From NCBI GenBank assembly GCA_938008865.1, contig CALLJA010000374.1, forward strand, positions 1 through 8,588: a stretch of 8,588 bases of DNA, given 5' to 3'. Positions within the stretch are counted from its first letter, which is position 1, and every line of letters starts with the position of its first letter. The stretch comes from an uncultured Anaerolineales bacterium (lineage in GTDB: Bacteria > Chloroflexota > Anaerolineae > Anaerolineales > Villigracilaceae). A program made the position numbers and the translations under genes. The notes beneath the pieces were generated by a model. The model was not told the origin of the DNA, searched no databases, and saw only the letters and a program-made list of their open reading frames with translations. This document shows positions 1-5,574 of this stretch, in pieces.

Positions 1-827
1 CCATTTGCCAAATCCAACACAACCTTCACGTCGTCCACCTGATGATCGGATATTCCGAGGGCGTGCAGTTCACTATGATTGCCAGAGACAATCTGCTGAC
101 CCAGCCCGGAGTGTCGCCACATTTTCAAATCCTCCTCCAGCGGTGAACCAATGCGGTCTTCGCGGACAATTCTTCCATCGGCCATCACCAGCACACGGCG
201 GGTCTGACGGGCGACGCTCGGGTCGTGGGTAACGACAACGAAAGTGACACCCTGGGATTGATTCAACTCTTTGAGCAGTTTCATCAACTCCTGTCCGGCG
301 GTCGTATCCAGACTTCCAGTTGGTTCGTCAGCAAGGATGAGGGGAGGACGGTTGGCAAGGGCACGCGCCGCGGCGACGCGTTGACGCTGCCCACCCGAGA
401 GTTGCCCTGGTAGATGCCCGATCCGCCCCGCTAGCCCGACCAGAGCGAGCAGTTCCTCTGCGCGTTTTCGACGCGCTCCTGCGTCGAGGAATCCCACCAT
501 CGGGATTTCCACATTTTCGCGGGCAGTCAGTGTGGGCAGCAGGTTGTGCAGTTGGAACATGAAGCCGACCGTCTTGGCGCGAAAGCGATCCACGTCGCGC
601 AGGATGGACAAGTCCTGTCCGTTGACGAAGACCTTGCCGCTGGTAGGAGCATCGAGCGCGCCGAGCACATGCAATAGCGTGCTCTTGCCGCTGCCACTCG
701 GGCCCATGACAGCCACGAACTCCCCCGCCTCGATGGACATGGTGACGCCATCCAGTGCGCGGATCTCCTCGCCGTCGCCGTAGATGCGCGTCAGGTCGTG
801 GGTCTCGATCATCAGATTGGTGTTCAC
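1..827 (-). CDS. MacB/LolD-type ABC transporter ATP-binding protein (3' end outside window)
   Basis: Cytoplasmic ATPase that would power the adjacent FtsX/MacB-type permease. The frame is open from a GTG at 827 to the window edge, 275 codons, so the C-terminus is missing. Visible motifs by residue: Walker A GPSGSGKST 42-50, Q-loop Gln92 in FMFQLHNLLP, signature LSGGQ 143-147, Walker B LILADE 163-168, D-loop SLD 172-174 and H-loop His201. All catalytic residues are present. The region around residues 90-107 resembles the MacB/LolD group. The GTG overlaps the adaptor's TGA as GTGA (4 bp), with GAGGTG 5 bases upstream, which suggests translational coupling. An in-frame ATG at 812 is possible but badly spaced from that site. 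Residues from about 226 onward (EEDLKMWRHSGLG and after) extend past the usual end of a roughly 225-residue LolD/MacB ATPase domain. Family is certain; substrate is unknown. Confidence 0.95.
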   Translation of the reverse strand, partial: MNTNLMIETHDLTRIYGDGEEIRALDGVTMSIEAGEFVAVMGPSGSGKSTLLHVLGALDAPTSGKVFVNGQDLSILRDVDRFRAKTVGFMFQLHNLLPTLTARENVEIPMVGFLDAGARRKRAEELLALVGLAGRIGHLPGQLSGGQRQRVAAARALANRPPLILADEPTGSLDTTAGQELMKLLKELNQSQGVTFVVVTHDPSVARQTRRVLVMADGRIVREDRIGSPLEEDLKMWRHSGLGQQIVSGNHSELHALGISDHQVDDVKVVLDLAN

Positions 828-1945
828 GGCCTCACCTCGATATCCACAAAAGCGGTCATGCCCCAGCGCAGGCCTTCGGGAATGGAATCCAGCACGATGA
901 CCGCAGTGTAGTTCACGCCCGAACCTTCGGCGGATTTTTTCGCAACCCACAACATCTTGCCCTTGACCACCGCCTCGGGGAGCGCGTCGAAGGTGACCGA
1001 GACCGCGTCATCCGCGTGGACGCGCGCCGCGTCGATCTCGCTCAGGTCGGTGGTTTCGACGCGCAGATTGGCAAGGTCGCCCAGTTGCAGGATGGACATG
1101 CCCGGCATGACCCATTCGCCAACCCGCACGTTCAAATTGCAGACCACGCCATCGAAAGGAGCAGTGACTACGTATGCGTCAAAGGCCTCCCGTGCCGCAT
1201 CGAGTCGTGACCTGGCCAGCATAAGTTGGTCGGCGTGAACGCCGTCCAGCGTGCGCTCGTACTGGTATTTGGCCTCGGCTTCGGCGGCCAGAGCTGCATC
1301 CAAATTGGCGCGGGGGACGTCGCGCTCACGCACGGTGGACTCGAGCCGCTTCACAGCTTCGTCGTATTCGGCCTGTGCGTCGTCCAATTCGCGGCTGGCG
1401 TTCTTGTATTTCGAGTCATCCTTGCCGAGGCTCCTGTAGTTATCGAACGTTTCCTGAGCCTGCATTAGATCCGCCTGCCGATCTTCGACATCCTTCTGGC
1501 GATCTTCGATGCGGTTCTCGATGTCGTTCAGGTTGATGTCGTTCCATTTTTTCTGCGCGGTCTCGCGGACTTTTTGCGCATCCATGTACGCCAGCCACAG
1601 ACGGGCACGCTCACCGTCCTCGTTGCGGAGGATGGCGTCGTAAGCTTGTTGAGCCGCATCGAGTTGCGCTTTTGCCGCGGCTTGACCGTCGAGTCGCACG
1701 AGGGCCTGTCCCGCGCTCACGCGTTCGCCTTCCTTGACAAGCACCTCATCCACCGCGCCAGGGATGTGCGGACTCAACGCCGCCCACGTTGCTGGAATCA
1801 CCACACCCGTTGCGGTGATAATGACATCGAAGTTCGCCGTATCATTGGCCTCGGGCACAGGTGTGGCTTCCAGACCAGAGCCACACGACATCAACAGCAG
1901 GCTGGAAATCACAAGGGCAAAGAGAAGTTTAGGATAGGGTTTCAT
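824..1945 (-). CDS. Lipoprotein membrane-fusion (HlyD/MacA-like) adaptor subunit
   Basis: Extracytoplasmic adaptor expected to sit on the outer face of the membrane and work with the FtsX/MacB permease. From the ATG at 1945 it has 373 residues. A signal peptide ends in a lipobox LMSC with the acylated Cys at 21. A first half-lipoyl domain follows at about 56-88 (SPHIPGAVDEVLVKEGERV). A long alpha-helical hairpin spans about 90-258, with its turn near 171-186, rich in Glu, Arg, Gln and Ala with heptad character. The second half-lipoyl domain is at about 258-292 (VVTAPFDGVV). A beta-barrel-like C-terminus ends the protein. The ATG is preferred over an in-frame TTG at 1963 because AAAGGA lies 7 bases upstream of it and the signal peptide then starts correctly. 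The gene begins 20 bp after the permease stop and overlaps the ATPase start. Substrate is unknown. Confidence 0.93.
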   Translation of the reverse strand: MKPYPKLLFALVISSLLLMSCGSGLEATPVPEANDTANFDVIITATGVVIPATWAALSPHIPGAVDEVLVKEGERVSAGQALVRLDGQAAAKAQLDAAQQAYDAILRNEDGERARLWLAYMDAQKVRETAQKKWNDINLNDIENRIEDRQKDVEDRQADLMQAQETFDNYRSLGKDDSKYKNASRELDDAQAEYDEAVKRLESTVRERDVPRANLDAALAAEAEAKYQYERTLDGVHADQLMLARSRLDAAREAFDAYVVTAPFDGVVCNLNVRVGEWVMPGMSILQLGDLANLRVETTDLSEIDAARVHADDAVSVTFDALPEAVVKGKMLWVAKKSAEGSGVNYTAVIVLDSIPEGLRWGMTAFVDIEVRP

Positions 1946-1952
1946 GGCAACA

Positions 1953-1958
1953 TCCTTT
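1953..1958 (-). promoter_or_regulatory. Ribosome binding site deciding the adaptor start
   Basis: AAAGGA on the minus strand, 7 bases before the ATG at 1945. It lies inside the 20-bp gap after the permease stop. It supports the ATG over the upstream TTG at 1963, which has no comparable site. Confidence 0.75.
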
Positions 1959-1965
1959 GTCAAAC

Positions 1966-4215
1966 TTATTCATACCGTAACGCCTCCACGGGACTGAGGC
2001 GCGTGGCGCGATAAGCGGGATACAACCCGCCGATCACGCCCAGGAAGACGGAAAGCAAAATCGCGCGCGCAAAAATTTCTGGCTTCCACATCGGGGTGAC
2101 CCAGGAGGAAAACGCGGCACTCTGCTGCATCAACTCGACCATCACAAGCGACAAGACAATTCCTGCCACGCCTCCCAACACGCCCAACAACACCGCTTCG
2201 CGCAGGATCATCCCCAGCACCGACGTCCGCCGCCAGCCCAACGCGCGGAGCACGCCAATTTCACGCGTACGCTCATACACCGACATCAACATCGTGTTCA
2301 GCACGCCCAGTCCGCCCGCGATAAGTGCGATGAGCGAGATTCCATCCAACATGGCGTTGGAACTTTGGATGTCGGGCATCTGCTCGGCAAAGTCGGACGA
2401 CAACGCGGCGTACACGCCTGGATACTTGACATTGATCCGCTCGACCAACGCCTGAGCCTGACCGGGCTCCTTGACCTTGACCGCGATCATGCTCACCTGC
2501 CGCGGCCTTCCGATGAAGTTCTGCGCGTCGCGCAAAGTGACGACTCCGCCCGTCTGCTCCCAGCCGATATTGGTCTCATAAATGCCCACCACCTTGAAGC
2601 GCGTCCCGCTCAGCTCCACCACGTCGCCCACTTCTTTTTTGAGCGTATCGGCCATCAACCGTCCCAACAATATCTGGCGGTTGCTGGTGAGTGCTCCACC
2701 TTCGACAATGTTGAAACGCCGAATGGCAAAGGAGTTGGGGGAATACCCTTGCAGCAAAAAGATCACGCCCGAGTCGGGCAGGATCAAGCCCGTGAACATC
2801 ACCCCATTGGCGCTATGTACCTGGGGCATGGCCGCGATGGAGTCCACCACGCGCTCGTCGATCACGCTCAAAGTCGTGTCGGCGATGTCCGCCTGGCGGA
2901 TCAGAATCTCGGCCTGCGTGCCATTCGCCATCCCCGTGAACGAGGCGACGAATCCCTGCACGACCGCTTCGAGGGAAATGATCGCGCCAACGGTCAAGCC
3001 AATGGCGCCGAGGGTGAGCAGACTGCGCGTCGAGCGCTGCCACAGACTTTGGACAGCCATCCCACCGAAGGGCAATCGTCGGACGCGGGCGCTTCCGCCC
3101 TCGTAGCGGAGAGCTTCCACGGGACGGAGCAGGGACGCCCGCCAGGCTGGGTACAGTCCGCCGACCAGGCCGAGGAGGAGCACCACGCCCAGGGCCTGAG
3201 CGACCAGCCCGGGGGCGAGGGAACCGGTCCGCATCCCCATGAGCACCGTCACGTTGGAGAGCCCGATCAACAGAAGCCAGCCCATCAAAATCCCAAAGAA
3301 TCCGCCCACAAGACAAATGATGATCGATTCGCCGAGGATCATCCCCAGCACCTGATGGCGCTTCCAACCCGTGGCGCGCAGCACGCCGATCTCGCGCGTG
3401 CGCTCGAAGATCGCCATGAGTTGCGCGTTCAACATGCCCACACCGCCGATGACGATTGCCAGGCCGCCGATGACCCACACAAATCCTTCGAGGATGGATT
3501 GCATGGATTGCTGGTTGGCGAACTCGGATGTGCTGCTCAATAGCAAGTCTGGCCATTTGCGCTCGATGCGTTGCTCCACGCGTTCGTGCAGGCGCGCATC
3601 TGCCAGACGAATGTAGAAAATGCTGACCTGATTGCTTTTGCCCAGCAGTTGCTGCGCGTCTTCCAGGCGCAGGAGCGCGCCGCTGTCTTCGAACACATCG
3701 CCCGTTTCATAAATGCCGACAATGCGATAGGTGGTGTTCGTAATGCGAAAGGTATCGCCCACGCTTTTCTTCATCACCTCTGCCGCGGCCGAGCCCATCA
3801 GGATCGGTTTGCCGCGCAGGTCGCGCGGGATGCGGTCGTAGAGGTCGTAACCGTCCTTGACCTTGAAACGCTCCAACATGAAACTGTCGGCGGGATAACC
3901 GAACACGAAGAAGAACGGCTCGCTTTCAGTCTGGACCAGGCCCTGTAACATTCCGCTCACCGCCTCGACCTCGGGCATGGCGGCCAACCCATCGCCAACC
4001 TCTTCCTTTACTGCGCTGTAGCTGACATCCATCGTGTCGGGCTGACTGAGCACCAGGTCGGCTTTGCTGCCGCGCATCATCGCGCCGTAGCCCGCCTTGA
4101 ATCCGTCGGCCAGCGCGCCGAGGGCGATGATCACGGTCACGCCGACGCCGATCCCGATGATGGTCAGCAGGGTGCGGACTCTGCGCCGTAGGAGGTTGCG
4201 AAAAATGATGGTCAT
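1966..4215 (-). CDS. Duplicated (two-half) FtsX/MacB-type ABC transporter permease
   Basis: Integral membrane subunit of a MacB-like (type VII, mechanotransmission) ABC system; 749 residues. It holds two homologous halves. Half 1 has a transmembrane (TM) helix at about 16-36, an extracytoplasmic MacB periplasmic-core-like domain at about 37-245, then three TM helices near 246-268, 288-318 and 335-356. Half 2 repeats this with TM about 398-420, extracytoplasmic about 421-622, and TM near 623-645, 666-690 and 712-735. The cytoplasmic motif ERTREIGVLRA(T/L)GW occurs at 271-284 and 648-661. Each half ends GGLYPA(W/Y)RA...PVEALRYE, at 352-372 and 729-749. One polypeptide could therefore supply the equivalent of a permease dimer with eight TM helices. 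The ATG at 4215 has AGGAG 9 bases upstream. The gene starts 30 bp after the methyltransferase stop. No frameshift was seen. The transported molecule cannot be read from sequence. Confidence 0.95.
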   Translation of the reverse strand: MTIIFRNLLRRRVRTLLTIIGIGVGVTVIIALGALADGFKAGYGAMMRGSKADLVLSQPDTMDVSYSAVKEEVGDGLAAMPEVEAVSGMLQGLVQTESEPFFFVFGYPADSFMLERFKVKDGYDLYDRIPRDLRGKPILMGSAAAEVMKKSVGDTFRITNTTYRIVGIYETGDVFEDSGALLRLEDAQQLLGKSNQVSIFYIRLADARLHERVEQRIERKWPDLLLSSTSEFANQQSMQSILEGFVWVIGGLAIVIGGVGMLNAQLMAIFERTREIGVLRATGWKRHQVLGMILGESIIICLVGGFFGILMGWLLLIGLSNVTVLMGMRTGSLAPGLVAQALGVVLLLGLVGGLYPAWRASLLRPVEALRYEGGSARVRRLPFGGMAVQSLWQRSTRSLLTLGAIGLTVGAIISLEAVVQGFVASFTGMANGTQAEILIRQADIADTTLSVIDERVVDSIAAMPQVHSANGVMFTGLILPDSGVIFLLQGYSPNSFAIRRFNIVEGGALTSNRQILLGRLMADTLKKEVGDVVELSGTRFKVVGIYETNIGWEQTGGVVTLRDAQNFIGRPRQVSMIAVKVKEPGQAQALVERINVKYPGVYAALSSDFAEQMPDIQSSNAMLDGISLIALIAGGLGVLNTMLMSVYERTREIGVLRALGWRRTSVLGMILREAVLLGVLGGVAGIVLSLVMVELMQQSAAFSSWVTPMWKPEIFARAILLSVFLGVIGGLYPAYRATRLSPVEALRYE

Positions 4216-4245
4216 CTCGAAGCGCTCCTGAGTGTGTGGGACGAA

Positions 4246-4932
4246 TTACCAGATCCCCGGCAGGAGGCGATACGTCACCTTCTGGGTGTATTCGCGATAG
4301 CCGGGCAAGTCGCGCAGGAGGAGTTTTTCCTCGTCAAGAATACGGAAGATCAACACCGGCAGAATCATCAAGCCCGGCAAGACAGCCCAGTAGGAACCCA
4401 GCGCCAACGGCGACGCCGCATAAACGAGGAACGCTCCTACGTACATGGGATGGCGCACGATGGCATACGGACCATTGGAAATGACCTTCTGTCCCGTTTC
4501 CACTTCCACAATGCGGGAGGTGTACGTGTTTGTCTTGAAGACCCATAGCACCATCAAATAACCAATGGCAACGATCGTGTCCGCAAGGATAGCCACCCAG
4601 GCAGGCATTTGCGACCAACCATACCGTTGATCCAGACCCGGAACGATAAAGGATGCCAAAAGGAAGATAAAGGAAATGCCAATGATCTTCTGCTGTGCTC
4701 CCACGCGTTCACGCATTCGCATACGGCGCTCCAGGAGGGCGGGATCATTTTTGAGCAGGTAGCGGAGTGTGACCAACATCAGTGTGATCATCATCACCAA
4801 CCACATCCATGCCTGCCAGAATTTCCACGTTCCGGCCGGAAGGAAAAGGAACAGCCCCAGGAAGACAAAGAACATCACGACACGCGTGACCACCAAGCGC
4901 ATGAGTTGTGCCAAAGGCATGGTTTGGTTCAT
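4246..4932 (-). CDS. Membrane methyltransferase of the ICMT/phospholipid-methyltransferase type (CzcN-like)
   Basis: Predicted SAM-dependent integral membrane methyltransferase, 228 residues. Hydrophobic helices lie near 13-31, 38-58, 83-101, 112-131, 164-180 and 183-199. The family's C-terminal core is intact: VxTGxyxxxSNGPYAIVRHPMYVG around 144-166 (RHP 160-162) and the EEK...GYREYxxxVxYRLLPG stretch from 201 to the end. The family covers isoprenylcysteine carboxylmethyltransferases and phospholipid N-methyltransferases. From memory it also includes CzcN/NccN of Cupriavidus metal-resistance clusters, which fits the zinc-sensor-like neighbour. The substrate cannot be assigned and there is no sign of a prenylated protein here. 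The ATG at 4932 is chosen because GGAAAGGAG sits 6 bases upstream; an in-frame TTG at 4965 would place that site inside the gene. It lies 39 bp after the repressor stop and 30 bp before the permease. Confidence 0.9.
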   Translation of the reverse strand: MNQTMPLAQLMRLVVTRVVMFFVFLGLFLFLPAGTWKFWQAWMWLVMMITLMLVTLRYLLKNDPALLERRMRMRERVGAQQKIIGISFIFLLASFIVPGLDQRYGWSQMPAWVAILADTIVAIGYLMVLWVFKTNTYTSRIVEVETGQKVISNGPYAIVRHPMYVGAFLVYAASPLALGSYWAVLPGLMILPVLIFRILDEEKLLLRDLPGYREYTQKVTYRLLPGIW

Positions 4933-4938
4933 GGTTTT

Positions 4939-4947
4939 CTCCTTTCC
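4939..4947 (-). promoter_or_regulatory. Strong ribosome binding site for the methyltransferase
   Basis: GGAAAGGAG on the minus strand, ending 6 bases before the ATG at 4932. It fixes the start at that ATG rather than at the TTG at 4965. Confidence 0.85.
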
Positions 4948-4971
4948 ATGGCATGTACCGAGCAAGGCTTC

Positions 4972-5271
4972 CTAATCTTCCTGAATGTGCCGAATTCCCT
5001 GTTGAAACAAGGTGATGATGTGAGGGTCAACGAGGCTGTAATACACCTCCTTCCCCTCCCGCCGCGCAACCACCAGCTTCATTTGACGCAGTCCGCGCAG
5101 GTGGTGCGACACTGCCGATTGGCTGATGCCAACCAGGTCCGCCAGGACGCTGACATTTTTTTCGCCGTCCAACAAGGCGGACATGATCTGCACGCGGCTG
5201 GTATCACTAAAAGCCCGGAAGAGTTCAGCCACATGCGCGGCAGAATGTTCGTCAAGAATCTTTGAAGACAT
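4972..5271 (-). CDS. ArsR/SmtB-family repressor with an alpha5-type metal site
   Basis: Small winged-helix DNA-binding repressor, 99 residues from the ATG at 5271. The recognition region is SVLADLVGISQSAVSHHLRGLRQ (41-63), followed by the beta-wing VVARREGKEVYYSLVD. There is no cysteine, so an ArsR- or CadC-type thiolate site is excluded. The C-terminal helix has Asp82, His84, His95 and Glu98, exactly D-x-H-x10-H-x2-E. That is the alpha5 Zn(II)/Co(II) site of SmtB and, with His in place of Glu, CzrA. In this subfamily metal binding releases the operator, so autoregulation and induction by zinc or cobalt are inferred. The ATG at 5271 has AAAGGT 9 bases upstream. An ATG at 5292 lies inside the operator with no site before it and is rejected. 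This is the first gene of the five-gene minus-strand cluster. Confidence 0.95.
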   Translation of the reverse strand: MSSKILDEHSAAHVAELFRAFSDTSRVQIMSALLDGEKNVSVLADLVGISQSAVSHHLRGLRQMKLVVARREGKEVYYSLVDPHIITLFQQGIRHIQED

Positions 5272-5280
5272 GGTTGCATT

Positions 5281-5286
5281 ACCTTT
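5281..5286 (-). promoter_or_regulatory. Ribosome binding site deciding the repressor start
   Basis: AAAGGT on the minus strand, 9 bases before the ATG at 5271. It lies immediately downstream of the predicted operator. It favours this ATG over the in-frame ATG at 5292. Confidence 0.65.
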
Positions 5287-5287
5287 C

Positions 5288-5313
5288 AACATGTGAATAT
5301 ATACTCATGTGTT
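5288..5313. promoter_or_regulatory. Putative SmtB/CzrA-type 12-2-12 operator
   Basis: Imperfect inverted repeat with 12-bp arms (AACATGTGAATA and TACTCATGTGTT) around a central TA; 9 of 12 positions are complementary. The inner core, TGAATA-TA-TACTCA at 5294-5307, has the 6-2-6 layout known for SmtB/ArsR-family operators. On the minus strand it ends in TATTCA, as I recall the smt and czr operators do. It covers the predicted start of transcription (about 5308) of the repressor operon, so a bound repressor would block initiation. That the adjacent gene encodes the binder is inference. Confidence 0.75.
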
Positions 5314-5314
5314 A

Positions 5315-5342
5315 ATGATACACCATTCGAATCAAATTTCAA
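5315..5342 (-). promoter_or_regulatory. Sigma70-like promoter of the repressor-methyltransferase-ABC operon
   Basis: On the minus strand, -35 TTGAAA (5337-5342) and -10 TATCAT (5315-5320) are separated by 16 bp. Transcription would start near 5308, inside the inverted repeat 5288-5313, with a leader of about 37 bases. The spacer contains the perfect palindrome ATTCGAAT (5325-5332), whose role is unknown. Confidence 0.6.
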
Positions 5343-5440
5343 GAGGCAATTTTTCAATTAATGTTGATTACTGGCATCAAGGTTTATAACTGCAACGGAT
5401 TTGACCAACGCCCTATATATCTGAGGCCAGGTGTAAATTT

Positions 5441-5509
5441 CAGCCCGCAGTCGCAAGGTGACTGACTTGAGGCTGTACCACCCTATCCTCGAACGGACGG
5501 GGCTTTTTT
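5441..5509 (+). ncRNA. Candidate structured leader or small RNA ending in a T-run
   Basis: Plus-strand stretch with several compatible pairings. CAGTC 5448-5452 pairs with GACTG 5460-5464 across a 7-base loop. CAGCC 5441-5445 pairs with GGCTG 5471-5475. Alternatively AGCCC 5442-5446 pairs with GGGCT 5500-5504 just before six T (5504-5509), and GAGG 5469-5472 with CCTC 5487-5490. CCC/GGG plus TCC/GGA in 5481-5502 gives a weak terminator-like hairpin. The competing pairs resemble an attenuator, but no known riboswitch consensus was recognised. The only upstream promoter candidate (TTGATT 5364-5369, TATAAC 5385-5390) has a short 15-bp spacer. Speculative. Confidence 0.3.
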
Positions 5510-5537
5510 CATATTTCGACGCCGAGGCGGCAAAGGC

Positions 5538-5557
5538 TGCATCCCTTTCGGGTTGCA
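5538..5557 (+). other. Hairpin just upstream of the LuxR-type gene
   Basis: TGCA-T-CCC, loop TTTC, GGG-T-TGCA: seven base pairs with one T-T mismatch, followed by TGTTTTAT. It may be a weak terminator of a leader transcript, or a protein site overlapping the promoter of the next gene. Function not established. Confidence 0.35.
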
Positions 5558-5562
5558 TGTTT

Positions 5563-5568
5563 TATAAT
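5563..5568 (+). promoter_or_regulatory. TATAAT -10 box of the LuxR-type gene, possibly leaderless
   Basis: A perfect TATAAT ends 6 bases before the ATG at 5575, so initiation 7 bases downstream would fall on the A of the start codon. No Shine-Dalgarno sequence precedes that ATG, which fits a leaderless mRNA. No good -35 hexamer is seen at 16-18 bp, so the call is tentative. Confidence 0.4.
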
Positions 5569-5574
5569 GTATTC

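Noticed and set aside
1..413. Plus-strand open frames near the left edge
   Set aside because: They are opposite the ATPase, whose Walker A, signature and Walker B motifs fix the coding strand.
1480..1509. Short direct repeat CGATCTTCGA twice within the adaptor gene
   Set aside because: It encodes repeated EDRQ units of the coiled coil, so it is explained by protein structure and is not an independent DNA element.
2365..3543. Long plus-strand open frame (392 codons) opposite the permease
   Set aside because: It lies entirely antisense to a well-conserved permease, its translation is low-complexity (His, Asp, Gln, Arg, Pro rich) with no domain, and it is explained by codon bias of the true gene.
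2813..3556. Minus-strand open frame of 247 codons inside the permease in another frame
   Set aside because: The Arg/His/Pro/Gly-rich translation has no motif, while the permease frame covers the same stretch without interruption.
5364..5390. Plus-strand promoter TTGATT/TATAAC and a TTGAT/ATCAA inverted repeat
   Set aside because: The spacer is only 15 bp and the inverted repeat is 5 bp, both easily due to chance in this AT-rich stretch. It is mentioned only as a possible source of the leader RNA.
5358..5558. Minus-strand 66-codon open frame in the divergent intergenic region
   Set aside because: It has no ribosome site and no motif, and it overlaps regulatory sequence.
5458..5574. GTG start extending the LuxR-type protein by 39 residues
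   Set aside because: The extra residues do not resemble the family N-terminus, the GTG has no ribosome site, and the stretch contains hairpins and a T-run.
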